From CAVXSP01 sp963724645 (GTDB taxonomy: Bacteria; Acidobacteriota; Vicinamibacteria; Vicinamibacterales; SCN-69-37): a stretch of DNA of 64,000 nt. Shown in pieces: positions 56,149-64,000 of this stretch. The DNA is taken from the NCBI GenBank assembly GCA_963724645.1, contig CAVRVJ010000003.1:1-64000 (forward strand), given 5' to 3'. The notes under the pieces were generated by a model that saw nothing but the letters and a program-made list of their open reading frames with translations, searched no databases and was not told where the DNA came from. The position numbers were made by a program, and so were the translations under genes. Positions within the stretch are counted from its first letter, which is position 1, and each line of letters opens with the position of its first letter.

Positions 56149-56154
56149 TGCTTT

Positions 56155-56475
56155 CTACGGCGTGGCCGGCCGGAGGTCGAGGCCCACGAGCACACGCTCG
56201 GCATTCGACAGGTCGCCGATGATTTTCTTCATGGGTTCCGGAAGTCGCCGGACCAGCGTCGGCACGGCCAGAATCTGATCGCCGCGGGCCAACTGGGGGT
56301 TCTCGAGCAGATCCACCATCTCGATCCGGTACCGGTTGGCGAGGTGCTCCTCGCAGATGCGCTTCAGATTGGCGTAGGCGCGCACGCATTTCGGCGTCTG
56401 GCCCGCGACATACAGGCGCAGCAGAAATGTCTCCGGCCGGAGGGAAGCGGAGACGGCGAGGAGTTCCATGGTCAA
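56155..56475 (-). CDS. kaiB: KaiB-domain protein 1
   Basis: 106 residues, intact. 'FLLRLYVAGQTPKCVRAYAN', 'LKRICEEHLANRYRIEMVDL', 'PQLARGDQILAVPTLVRRLP', 'PMKKIIGDLSNAERVLVGLD'. Same fold as its neighbour, with a slightly longer N-terminus. ATG 56475 overlaps the KaiC stop (ATGA), giving coupled translation with KaiC. In non-cyanobacterial Kai systems tandem KaiB genes after KaiC are associated with stress and redox signalling rather than a full 24-h oscillator; no kaiA-like gene is visible. Confidence 0.9.
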   Translation of the reverse strand: MTMELLAVSASLRPETFLLRLYVAGQTPKCVRAYANLKRICEEHLANRYRIEMVDLLENPQLARGDQILAVPTLVRRLPEPMKKIIGDLSNAERVLVGLDLRPATP

Positions 56476-57933
56476 TCTCCTGAGGCCGTCATCGCCCGGA
56501 CCCTGTCGTCGGCTTGACGCACGCGCAGACCATCGTCGCCGAGCACGAACTCGCGGATTTCATTCGAATGAGCCATGCCTCTCGACTTCAACACGCTGAG
56601 CAGGCGCCGCCGCTCGTGGCCAATGGGTTCGGCCACCAGGGAAATCCACGTGTCCATCAACGACGAGATCGCCGTCGCGGTCTGCTCCATCTCCCGCAGA
56701 CCAGGGGTCAGGCTGGTGAAGAGCGCGATAATGCCTTCCGTCTTGAAGTGGTCGATGAGCCGCGTGAGCATCGCGCGCACATCGGTCTGGGTGCCGGCCG
56801 TGAGGAGATTGGTCACCGGATCGACGACAGCCACCTGCGGCGCGAATTCGCGCACCGCGTGGTACATCGTGGCCAGGTGGGTTTCGAGGCCGAACCGCGA
56901 GGGCCGCTGGGCATGAAACTGCAGCAGCCCGCGCGCGACCCAGGGATCGAGATCGATACCTATGGATCGCATGTTGCGGACGAGTTGTTGGGGCGATTCC
57001 TCGAAGAGGAAATACAGGCAGCGCTCGCCCCGACGGCACGCCGCGTCTACGAAGTGCGCGGCCAGGCTGGTCTTGCCGGTGCCGGCCGTGCCAGAGACGA
57101 GCACGGTGCTGCCGCGGTAGTAGCCTTTGTCCCCCAGCATGGCGTCAAGCTCCGCGACGCCAGTCGACACGCGGCTGGTCGGGGCCTCGTGGTCGAGCCC
57201 ATCCCTGTGACCGGCAGGACGGAGATGCCGTCGCGGTCGATCAGGAACGGGTACTCGTTCGTGCCGTGGTGCGAGCCGCGGTATTTGACGACACGCAAGC
57301 GCCGCGTCGAGACCTGATCCTGGACCCGGTGGTCCAGCAGGATGACCGCGTCGGACACGTACTCCTCGAGCCCCTGGCGCGTCAGGCGGTTGTCGCCTCG
57401 CTCGCCGGTGATGATCGCCGTGAGCCCGCGATCCTTCAGCCACCGGAACAGGCGGCGCAGCTCGGCGCGAAGAATCGTCGGCGTTCGACAGCCCGGCAAA
57501 CAGCGACTCGATGGTGTCGAGCACGACGCGCTTGGCGCCGATCGTGTCGGACCGCCAAGTCGAGCCGGACGAAGAGCCCTTCCAGGTCGTACTCGCCGGT
57601 TTCCTCGATCTCGCTGCGCTCGATGCGGACGTAGTCGACGAGAATCTTGCGGTCCTCGATGAGCTGCGCGATATCGAAGCCCAGCGACGCGGCGTCGGTC
57701 GCCAGTTCCTCGGCGTTCTCCTCGAACGTCATCAGCACGCCCGGCTCGTGTACCGGCGCGCGCCGTTCGCCAGAAAACTCAAGGCCGAGAAGGGTCTTGC
57801 CCGAGCCCGGGCCGCCGCAAACCAGCGTAGGGCGGCCGTGGGGCAGGCCGCCCGCGGTGACCTCATCCAATCCGTCAATGCCGGTCGGAGATTTGGCCAA
57901 CTGTGGCGATCGGGTCGTGCCAAGCCGCTGCAT
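56472..57933 (-). CDS. kaiC: KaiC-family double-ATPase (circadian clock protein type), frameshifted
   Basis: About 485 residues after frame changes near 57560, 57480 and 57190. Two RecA-like rings. CI: 'LAKSPTGIDGLDEVTAGGLP', Walker A 'CGGPGSGKTLLGLEF', 'VLMTFEENAEELATDAASLG' (catalytic Glu pair), 'RLFRWLKDRGLTAIITGERG'. CII: 'VSTGVAELDAMLGDKGYYRG', Walker A 'SGTAGTGKTSLAAHF', 'CLYFLFEESPQQLVRNMRSI', 'VAVVDPVTNLLTAGTQTDVR'. The autophosphorylation pair of KaiC (Ser-Thr in 'ISTITDT' of the cyanobacterial protein) aligns with 'ISSLMDT' here, so Ser-Ser. The C-terminus is short. Start ATG 57933. First gene of the operon KaiC-KaiB-KaiB-kinase. Confidence 0.88.
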
Positions 57934-58079
57934 GGGTGTACGACACCGTATCTACGATGGCCAATCCCCTCAATCGGTGAAAACCCCCATCGTGTACAGA
58001 TTTGCACCCAAGTCAGACATTAAAGTGACCATGCCCACGGAGGGCCGGCGCGTGATTGAGGGGCGCAGGCGAAGAGTGA

Positions 58080-58103
58080 CCTCGCCGGACCGCGCCGGCG
58101 AGG
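58080..58103. terminator. GC-rich hairpin, possible terminator of the VOC gene
   Basis: A 9-base-pair perfect stem (58080-58088 'CCTCGCCGG' with 58095-58103) and a 6-base loop, starting 12 bases after the VOC stop on the minus strand. There is no U-tract after the stem, so an intrinsic terminator is only possible; it might also protect the 3' end. It precedes the KaiC start region by ~150 bases. Confidence 0.35.
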
Positions 58104-58114
58104 CCACGTGTCCA

Positions 58115-58607
58115 CTAGCTGTGTGCGGCGAACTGCTTCATCCAGTCGGCCTGCCGCTGCTCCATTTCCTGCGGCGACAGATCTTCCTTGCGGGTCGCGA
58201 TCGTCCAGCGTGTAGCCGTGCGGATCGGTGAACGTTCCGCAGCGATCGCCCCAGAACTGGTCCGCCATCGTCCCCATGGGGCCGGTCGGTGACCTGGCCG
58301 CCCGCGGCGACGGCGCGGTTGAAGAGCGCGTCGCAGTCCTCGACATAGACCCAGAGCGACGCGGGTGAGCCGCCCATCGCTTTCGGGGCCTTTGCCGCCC
58401 ATCATGGCGTCGTTGAGCATGATGAGCGAGTCGCCGATGCGTAGCTCCGCGTGGATGATTTTGCCGTCGGGACCGGTCGCGCGCCCCTTCTCCTCCGCGC
58501 CGAGCGCCTTCTTGTACCACTCGATGGCCTGCGGCAGCGTTCTCGAGGGTGAGCTGCGGCGTGACCGTGTGGAACCCTTCCGGAATGGCTTTCTTCGCTT
58601 TCGCCAT
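58115..58607 (-). CDS. VOC-family (PhnB/glyoxalase-like) protein, frameshifted
   Basis: About 163 residues after frame changes near 58540, 58385 and 58280. Vicinal-oxygen-chelate fold: 'GFHTVTPQLTLENAAQ'-type strand, 'IEWYKKALGAEEKGRATGPD', 'IIHAELRIGDSLIMLNDAMM', 'SLWVYVEDCDALFNRAVAAG', 'MADQFWGDRCGTFTDPHGY' and 'TWTIATRKEDLSPQEMEQR'. PhnB-like members lack lyase activity and are often found with YciI/ECF sigma genes. ATG 58607 has a good ribosome site (GGAGG 5 bases upstream). Function not known beyond the fold. Confidence 0.8.
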
Positions 58608-58905
58608 CTCGACCTCCTGTTGCTTGAAACCACCGGAATCGCGGTGTGACGCGACCTTTCCAGCGTAACGCCTGACGTCGGCATTGGTAGTGTCGTGGTT
58701 TGAACATCGACCCACCGTTGCGTCGCGCTGTCGTCAAAGAAGGCACACGTACGTCCCTGTGCTAGCATCCGCGGCGGTAAAGACGAGGCAGAGCGGGTCC
58801 GGGTCGCAGCTGCGATACCGCAGTGCGAGCATCTCGCGGCGGAGTTGTTGACATGGCGCCGGCGAAAGGACGTGATCGTGAGTAGCAGAAATCGCTCCGA
58901 TACTC

Positions 58906-59688
58906 GTGGCAGGCGGCACCTGGCAGACGAGAGTGCTCTTCTGCCTGATCGCCGTGTGTGTCATCGCCGGCTCTCCGCGTAGTCACGCCCAGACGCCGCC
59001 CGCAGCCGCGACGTCGGCGTCAGCGGACCCGCGCGGCAAGCTCGACGAAGCCCTTCGTCTGGCCAGCGAGCTGAAGTACGACGCGGCGATCACTGTCTTC
59101 GAAGAGGTGAAGTCGCAGCATCCTGAGGCGATCACCGGTCTGGACGGGCTCAAGATGGTCGTGGTCTATGCCGAGGTGGGCAACGCCGCGAAGCACGAGG
59201 AGCTGACACGCTGGCTCGTGGAGCGTTATCGGACGCCCAGGACGGCGACCGAGGCGGAGCGGGCTGTCAAAGGCTACTCGTCTTCCACGGCGCGAAGGAT
59301 CCGGCGTTGCTCGCGCGCAGTGCCGAGATGACGACCTATGCCAGCGATCATGCCGCGGCGGACGGCGAAGGTCAGTACCAGGGGTTTTTCGACACGTCGC
59401 GCGGCATCGCTCAGTTCCGGACGGGACACTTCGCCGACGCGGCCAACTGGTTTCCGAAGTCGATCGATCACCCAAGCTCTGTATGTGCGGAGTCTCTCCC
59501 TGGCCTTCTTCGCCATGACCGAGCTGGCGCGGGGCAACCGCGCGCACGCGCAAGAGTTGTACGCACGGACCCTCACAACCGCCGCGGATCTGCCGACGCC
59601 CGGCACGCCGGAGTACGGCGTTGAGTGGACTGACATCCTGATCGCGCGCATGGCGCTGCAGGAGGCGAAGGCCGCCTTCGGAAAGTAA
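58906..59688 (+). CDS. Secreted TPR-like protein of unknown function, frameshifted
   Basis: About 260 residues after frame changes near 59280 and 59470. N-terminal signal 'VLFCLIAVCVIAGSPRSHA' then 'QTPPAAATSA'. Helical pairs resembling TPR units: 'LDEALRLASELKYDAAITVF', 'EEVKSQHPEAITGLDGLKMV', 'YQGFFDTSRGIAQFRTGHFA', 'DAANWF', 'SLSLAFFAMTELARGNRAHA'. Ends 'MALQEAKAAFGK'. Similar helix runs occur as the C-terminal half of acidobacterial serine/threonine kinases. Start GTG 58906 with no strong ribosome site. Convergent with the ABC transporter gene. Confidence 0.6.
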
Positions 59689-59720
59689 GCATGTGCCCGC
59701 CTGCGTGCCGCCCGCGTGAG

Positions 59721-61583
59721 CTACTGCCAGACGGCCGGCACGTCCTCTCCGTGCGATGCCAACTGGCGCAGCACCATGTCGTAGTAGACCCCCCTGCGCG
59801 CATGAGCTCCTCGTGCGTGCCTCGTTCGATGACCCGCCCGTCGTCCATCAGAAGAATCAGCTCCGCGCGGCGGATGGTCGACAGCCGATGCGCGATCACA
59901 AAGGTCGTCCGGTCGGCAAGCAGCGTCGCCATCGACGGCCTGAATCAACTGCTCGCTCTCTGTATCCAGATTGCTCGTGGCTTCGTCGAGGATCAGAATC
60001 TGGGGCGACGCGAGGATCGCTCTGGCGATGGCCAGCCGTTGCTGCTGCCCGCCTGACAGTTTGACGCCGCGCTCGCCGATGAATGTCTCGTACTGTTCGG
60101 GAAGCTTGACAATGAACTCGTGCGCGTTCGCCCGGCGGGCGGCGTCTTCGACTTCCGCATCCGTGGCCGTGCGGCCGCCGTACGCGATGTTGTCCCTCAC
60201 CGACCCGTCGAAGAGGAACACATCCTGCTGCACGAGCGCCAGGAGATCGCGATAGCTGCGCAGCCGAAAATCCCGCACATCCACGCCATTGAGCAGAATG
60301 CGGCCCCTGGTCGGATCGTGGAACCGCGCCACCAGATCGGTCACCGTCGTCTTGCCGGCCCCGCTGCGGCCGACGAGCGCCACGACGGTTCCACCCGGGA
60401 CGGTCACGTTGAAGTCGCGCACGACGGGCTGCCCTTCTCTGTAGGCGAACTCGACGTCTTCAAAACGTATTTCCCGGACGATGTTCGGCGCGGCGATGGC
60501 GTCCAGCTTGTCTGGTTTATCGTGGTCCATCGCCAGGACCTCGAACACGCGCTCCATGGCGGCGAGGGAACGCTGAAGCTCCGAGAAGGAATTCACCAGA
60601 TTCCAGACGGGATTCAGCAGCAGGAACGTGTACCACTGGAACGCCATGATGTCGCCGATCGAGGCGCCGCCGTTGATGTTCAGATAGCCGCCGTACCAGA
60701 TGATGACCAGATTCACGATCGCCAGCAGCAGGCTCCACGATGTCCAGAGCACCAGCTCGCGCCGCTGCGCAAACAACTCTTTGCGAAGGACCGTGTGGCG
60801 GCCGAGCATGTAGTCGAGCAGCTCGCGCGTTTCCCGACGGAAGGCCCGGACGACGCGGATCCCGGAGAACGTCTCGCCCACGCGCCCGTCGATGCGCTCG
60901 ACGTCCTTGCGAACGGATCGGTAGATGGGCCTGATCCGCCGGGCGAACACAAAGCTCAGCAGCATTACGCCCGGGATGATCGTCAGGGCCGTCAGCGCCA
61001 GGCGCCAGTTCAATGTCAGAAGAACGACAACGGCGACGGTCAGGCGGACGATCGAGATCGCGGGCGACACGATGGCCATCTGCAGAAGGCCGGTGGTCGT
61101 GTCGACGTCACCGGTGAGGCGGGACAGGATGCCGCCCGTCTTCATGTCCCAGAGCTTCGCCAACGGCAGGTGCAGCAGCCGATAAAACAACGATCGGCGG
61201 AGCGACAGCATGACCCGCACGTTGAGCAGCCGCTGTCGATAGTCCTTCGCGACGCGGATCACGCTGGAGGCCAGAATCACGCCGGCAAACACCGCGCCCG
61301 CCAGGTTCAGGCGCGAGAGTCTGGCGGCGCGATCCAATCCGGCGCGCAGGAGGACGCGATCGATGATGAACCGCAGGAACAACGGTTCCAGGAGCTCGAG
61401 TCCCGCCGCCAGCAGCGCCAGCAGAAAGAACGTGCCGACGGCATACCGGTGCGGCCGGAGCCAGCGCAGGTAATCGCGCAGGTATTGCCGGCGCCAGGCG
61501 CGAGGCTGGCCGGCCTCGGCCTGAGGCTCAGACGCCTTGTCGAGACTCTCCCCGGAATCGTCCAGCCGCTGGGCCTTGTACAT
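59721..61583 (-). CDS. ABC transporter, fused permease and ATPase (exporter half-transporter), one frameshift
   Basis: About 620 residues after a frame change near 59935. The N-terminal six-helix domain ('YAVGTFFLLALLAAGLELLE', 'AGAVFAGVILASSVIRVA', 'LTVAVVVLLTLNWRLALTAL', 'LVLWTSWSLLLAIVNLVIIW') is followed by the nucleotide-binding domain: Walker A 'VALVGRSGAGKTTVTDLVAR', Q loop 'LLALVQQDVFLFDGSV', signature 'GVKLSGGQQQRLAIARAIL', Walker B 'ILILDEATSNLDTESE', switch His 'TFVIAHRLSTIRRAEL'. MsbA/lipid A exporter-like homodimer of the inner membrane. The break lies between Walker B and the H loop; both sides align, so likely a sequence error. The substrate could be a lipid or glycan precursor. 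Confidence 0.9.
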   Translation of the reverse strand: MYKAQRLDDSGESLDKASEPQAEAGQPRAWRRQYLRDYLRWLRPHRYAVGTFFLLALLAAGLELLEPLFLRFIIDRVLLRAGLDRAARLSRLNLAGAVFAGVILASSVIRVAKDYRQRLLNVRVMLSLRRSLFYRLLHLPLAKLWDMKTGGILSRLTGDVDTTTGLLQMAIVSPAISIVRLTVAVVVLLTLNWRLALTALTIIPGVMLLSFVFARRIRPIYRSVRKDVERIDGRVGETFSGIRVVRAFRRETRELLDYMLGRHTVLRKELFAQRRELVLWTSWSLLLAIVNLVIIWYGGYLNINGGASIGDIMAFQWYTFLLLNPVWNLVNSFSELQRSLAAMERVFEVLAMDHDKPDKLDAIAAPNIVREIRFEDVEFAYREGQPVVRDFNVTVPGGTVVALVGRSGAGKTTVTDLVARFHDPTRGRILLNGVDVRDFRLRSYRDLLALVQQDVFLFDGSVRDNIAYGGRTATDAEVEDAARRANAHEFIVKLPEQYETFIGERGVKLSGGQQQRLAIARAILASPQILILDEATSNLDTESEQLIQAVDGDAACRPDDLCDRASAVDHPPRGADSSDGRRAGHRTRHARGAHARRGVYYDMVLRQLASHGEDVPAVWQ

Positions 61584-61697
61584 CCTGGCGGAAAACTCGA
61601 TAACGCTGGCGCGAAGATCGGGCCGGACTCATTGGATGAGTCCTGCTATTGTGCCGGATCCAGCCGGGACCGGTTCAGCGGGGATAGAATACGCCGC

Positions 61698-62677
61698 GTG
61701 AAGAGCGGTGTGCGGATCTTGGTGGTGGCCATCGGCGCGATCGCGATCGGTGGGTGGGGATCCCCAAGAGCCGACAAGTCGTCGTTCAAGGTGATCGGCT
61801 ATTACTCGCTGCGCGCGGCCATGACCGCCGACCCGGCTGCCGTACCATTCGATCGACTGACTCACATCAACCTGTCGTTTCTGAACCCCGACGCCGGCGG
61901 CGAATTTGCTCAGGACTATTCCGCGCTCGCGCCGTTCGTCGACGCCGCCCACCGGCACGCCGTGCAGGTGCTCGCCTCGATCGGCGGGGGCGGCCGTCAT
62001 CCCTATTATCACGACCTCTTGAATGACGGACCGCGAACCGCGTTCGTCGAGCATCTGCTGACGGCTGTCCAGCGGTACGAGCTTCGACGGAATCGACGTC
62101 GACCTGGAAGGAAGCGACATCGATCAGCACTACGAGCCGTTCGTCACGGAACTGGCCAGGGCCCTGAGAGACCGGAAGAAGCTCATCACGTCCGCGATTG
62201 CGGTCTTCTATAAGGACTCGCTCAGCGACACTGCGCTCGCGCAGTACGATTTCGTCAACATCATGAGCTACGACCATACGGGTCCATGGCGGCCGGAGAA
62301 GCCCGGGCCGCACGCCCCATACGAAGAGGCTCAAGCCGCGCTCGCCTACTTCGGGGTCGACCGGAAGATTCCGAAGGACAAGCTGGTGCTCGGCGTGCCG
62401 TTCTACGGGTACGGCTTCGGCCCCGAATCTCACGTCGCCGGCGGTCACGATGCCGTTCGCGCAAATCGCGTCGACGTTTCCGGGATCGGAGCTGGCTGAT
62501 CAGTGGGACATGGCGGGCGGGAAGACCATCTATTACAACGGCATCCCCACCATCAAGCGCAAGACCCTGCTCGCGAAGGAAAAAGCGTCGGGGATCATGA
62601 TCTGGCAGATTCTCGGCGACGCGCCAGGCGACAAGTCACTCCTGGCCGCGATCAACGAAGTCGCGTACGGCAAGTAG
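61698..62677 (+). CDS. Glycoside hydrolase family 18 (chitinase-like) enzyme, frameshifted
   Basis: About 325 residues after frame changes near 62085 and 62465. Signal-like N-terminus 'VRILVVAIGAIAIGGWGSPR'. TIM-barrel blocks: 'KVIGYYSLRAAM', 'LTHINLSFLNPDAGGEF', 'VQVLASIGGGGRHPYYHDLL', the catalytic strand 'FDGIDVDLEGSDIDQHYEPF' (D-x-x-D-x-D-x-E; Leu replaces the usual Trp/Phe), 'QYDFVNIMSYDHTGPWRPE', 'LVLGVPFYGYGFGPES' and 'ASGIMIWQILGDAPGDKSLL'. It hydrolyses beta-1,4-N-acetylglucosamine-type bonds; chitin or peptidoglycan-like substrates are possible. Start GTG 61698. No binding module is seen. Confidence 0.85.
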
Positions 62678-62689
62678 CGCGATCCCGCG

Positions 62690-63568
62690 TCAGATGTTCG
62701 CGAGCACCACGTCGTAGACCTTCTGGACGTTCTCGTACGAATCGCCGGGCTGCTCGTTCTCGATGGAATACAGGCCCTTGTAGCCGAGCTCCTTCGTGAG
62801 CTGAATCGCCGCCGCCAGATCGTAGGTCGGCGGGTTCAGCAACTTCATGTGGCAGTTGCCGTCGGTGTAGGGGAACATCGCCCGAATCCCGGCATGCTGA
62901 TTGGCCTGGTCGCCGCCGAAGTTGCCGACGTCGGGGTTCGTGTACGCGCCGCCGGCCCGCACGACTTCCGTCAGCAGCGTGAAGTTGTCCCCTCTCGGCT
63001 CGGCGCCGACCATGATGCTCTTCGTCTTCCCGTACTCGGTCATCTGCTTCAACGTCTCGATGGCCGCCTGCTTGTTCTCCGGCGTCAGTTTCCCCTGGTT
63101 GATCATGACCCGGGGAGAGCCGAGCACGACTGCGTGATCGATCCAGGCCCTGGTCAGATCGACCGCCTGCGCCCGGAGGATTGGATCGGGCGAGGCAATG
63201 TTCATCGTCCCCAGCTCCAGGTTGATGTTGCTCACGCGCGATTTCGCCTTGGCGCATCGGGCCAGGAAATCCTTGAGATAGGGCACATCGGTCGACTCGA
63301 AGTAGTTGTGCTGGACCTCGACGTTGTGGACCTTGTAGCGGTCGGCGAACATGTCGGGGATGTCGAAAAAGTCCAGCGTGCGCTCGGGAGCCGCGGGGCG
63401 GCCCGGCAGCTTGAGGACGCGCACGAAGCTGTAGGCCATGATGGCAATGCGGTCTGCTTTCGAGACGCCGGCGGTCTGCGCCGCCCGTCCCGCCTGGGCC
63501 AACACTCGCCCGGCGGCGCCCGCCCCCACCGTCATCGCTGAACCGATCAGAAATTCACGTCGTTTCAT
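62690..63568 (-). CDS. Tat-exported sugar phosphate isomerase/epimerase-like TIM-barrel protein
   Basis: 292 residues, intact. The N-terminus is a twin-arginine signal: 'MKRREFLIGSAMTVGAGAAG' with R-R-x-F-L, then Ala-rich cleavage region. Mature part: xylose-isomerase-like (AP endonuclease 2) barrel with 'DFFDIPDMFADRYKVHNVEV', 'VSNINLELGTMNIAS', 'SPRVMINQGKLTPENKQAAI', 'MVGAEPRGDNFTLLTEVVRA', 'DGNCHMKLLNPPTYDL' (metal-binding His region) and 'GYKGLYSIENEQPGDSYENV'. Acidobacteria and Planctomycetes carry many such exported proteins, usually of unknown substrate. Probably acts on a sugar in the periplasm. Convergent with the GH18 gene, 12 bases away. Confidence 0.85.
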   Translation of the reverse strand: MKRREFLIGSAMTVGAGAAGRVLAQAGRAAQTAGVSKADRIAIMAYSFVRVLKLPGRPAAPERTLDFFDIPDMFADRYKVHNVEVQHNYFESTDVPYLKDFLARCAKAKSRVSNINLELGTMNIASPDPILRAQAVDLTRAWIDHAVVLGSPRVMINQGKLTPENKQAAIETLKQMTEYGKTKSIMVGAEPRGDNFTLLTEVVRAGGAYTNPDVGNFGGDQANQHAGIRAMFPYTDGNCHMKLLNPPTYDLAAAIQLTKELGYKGLYSIENEQPGDSYENVQKVYDVVLANI

Positions 63569-63680
63569 GACATCTCCTCGAGTGTCACTATTGTGATCGG
63601 GCGGGGGTCCCCTGGATCAAGAATTTTTCGACCATCCCAGACCGCCTGTCGATCCGGCTCGCCCTCGTTCGACGTCTATA

Positions 63681-63687
63681 CAGGAGG
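63681..63687 (+). promoter_or_regulatory. Strong ribosome binding site of the YciI gene
   Basis: CAGGAGG, 8 bases before ATG 63696. It fixes the start of a gene that has no stop inside the window. Confidence 0.8.
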
Positions 63688-63695
63688 CAACGACA

Positions 63696-64000
63696 ATGCG
63701 ATTCATGGTCATGGTTCCGGCGAACAAGGAGTCCGAGGCGGGGGTCCTCCCGGACAAGGCGATCCTCACGCAGATGGGCAAATTCAACGAAGAGATGGTC
63801 AAGGCCGGCGTGATGCTGGCGGGCGAGGGGCTGCATCCGACCTCGAAGGGCGCCCGAATCAAGTTTTCCGGCGGGAAAACGACCGTCATCGACGGGCCGT
63901 TCACGGAGTCGAAGGAGCTGATCGCCGGCTTCTGGCTGATTCAAGTCAAGTCTCGCGACGAGGCGATCGCCTGGATGCGCCGCGCGCCGTTCGGCGAGGG
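63696..64000 (+). CDS. YciI-family (DGPF domain) protein, 3' end outside window
   Basis: The first 101 codons are visible and open to the edge. Sequence: 'MRFMVMVPANKESEAGVLPD', 'LTQMGKFNEEMVKAGVMLAG', 'EGLHPTSKGARIKFSGGKTT', 'VIDGPFTESKELIAGFWLIQ', 'DEAIAWMRRAPFGEG'. The 'DGPF(T/A)E.KE' motif and the ferredoxin-like fold are those of the YciI/DGPF family, commonly next to ECF sigma factors of the SigI group. The family length is ~120-140 residues, so only the last strand is missing. Function unclear; some members bind small substrates. No sigma gene is visible within the window, but one could lie just downstream. Confidence 0.85.
   Translation, partial: MRFMVMVPANKESEAGVLPDKAILTQMGKFNEEMVKAGVMLAGEGLHPTSKGARIKFSGGKTTVIDGPFTESKELIAGFWLIQVKSRDEAIAWMRRAPFGE

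Noticed and set aside
60120..62213. 697-codon open frame on the plus strand
   Set aside because: Antisense to the ABC transporter for most of its length; composition is that of a shadow frame. Only its last part, from GTG 61698, is real (GH18 N-terminus).
1..64000. tRNA, rRNA or riboswitch genes
   Set aside because: No cloverleaf, rRNA segment or known riboswitch core was recognised by eye; covariance-model searches could not be run.

Overview
The window is high-GC DNA (clearly above 60% G+C by eye, apart from one island) from a soil-type bacterium. The gene mix points to an Acidobacteriota member of the Vicinamibacteria type: GDP-heptose genes, TPR serine/threonine kinases, YceI, VOC and YciI family proteins, Tat-exported sugar-isomerase-like enzymes and a KaiB/KaiC operon. 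That placement is inference from gene content only. Most conserved genes are cut by single-base frame changes, and one stretch (about 2110-2240) is a garbled C-rich run. I read the window as an imperfectly polished assembly. Genes whose frames can be stitched into a normal family member are called CDS; genes with missing parts or insertions are called pseudogene.

Left half (1-44978): a long surface-polysaccharide region. Block A runs on the minus strand from 9592 to 1751: nucleotide-sugar epimerase, UDP-glucose/GDP-mannose dehydrogenase-like protein without its catalytic Cys, SDR, Gfo/Idh/MocA oxidoreductase, then a decayed GDP-heptose cassette (GHMP kinase, SIS isomerase, HAD phosphatase, transaldolase). 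The cassette is broken by an IS256-family element (3986-5364, with inverted ends and a target duplication), by a ~1.2 kb internal deletion that removed the nucleotidyltransferase, and by a transaldolase/PIN junction. Block B is the intact counterpart on the plus strand (25223-32472): polyprenol-type GT2, methyltransferase, epimerase, methyltransferase, then GHMP kinase, nucleotidyltransferase, SIS, HAD and transaldolase, nearly all with 4-base stop/start overlaps. Together these would turn sedoheptulose 7-phosphate into GDP-D-glycero-alpha-D-manno-heptose, with transaldolase possibly feeding the substrate. Between the blocks lie a mosaic with an AT-richer island (10210-about 11950), a repeat lipoprotein, a dead tyrosine recombinase, multi-TM proteins, fused methyltransferase/GT2 and GT2/GT4 proteins and a YfhO-like protein. 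Block B is followed by methyltransferases (TylF-like, FkbM-like, class I).

At 37198-40980 a tight minus-strand operon joins a membrane-anchored ferritin-like diiron protein, a NodU/TobZ-type carbamoyltransferase, a DUF5989-like small membrane protein, a zinc-ribbon methyltransferase and a radical SAM/SPASM-like protein. A divergent SGNH-hydrolase-like protein sits upstream. This is my main candidate for an undescribed system.

Right half (45203-64000): an outer-membrane barrel protein, a 163-bp MITE-like element with 24-bp perfect inverted ends, a TPR serine/threonine kinase, a beta-propeller/phosphoesterase, a CBS protein, a GT39-like protein, and an operon KaiC-KaiB-KaiB-hybrid histidine kinase (57933-54230) that resembles a reduced clock or stress-timing module. 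Then come a VOC protein, a TPR secreted protein, an ABC exporter, a GH18 enzyme, a Tat-exported TIM-barrel protein and a YciI protein running off the right edge. No rRNA, tRNA or CRISPR array was seen.
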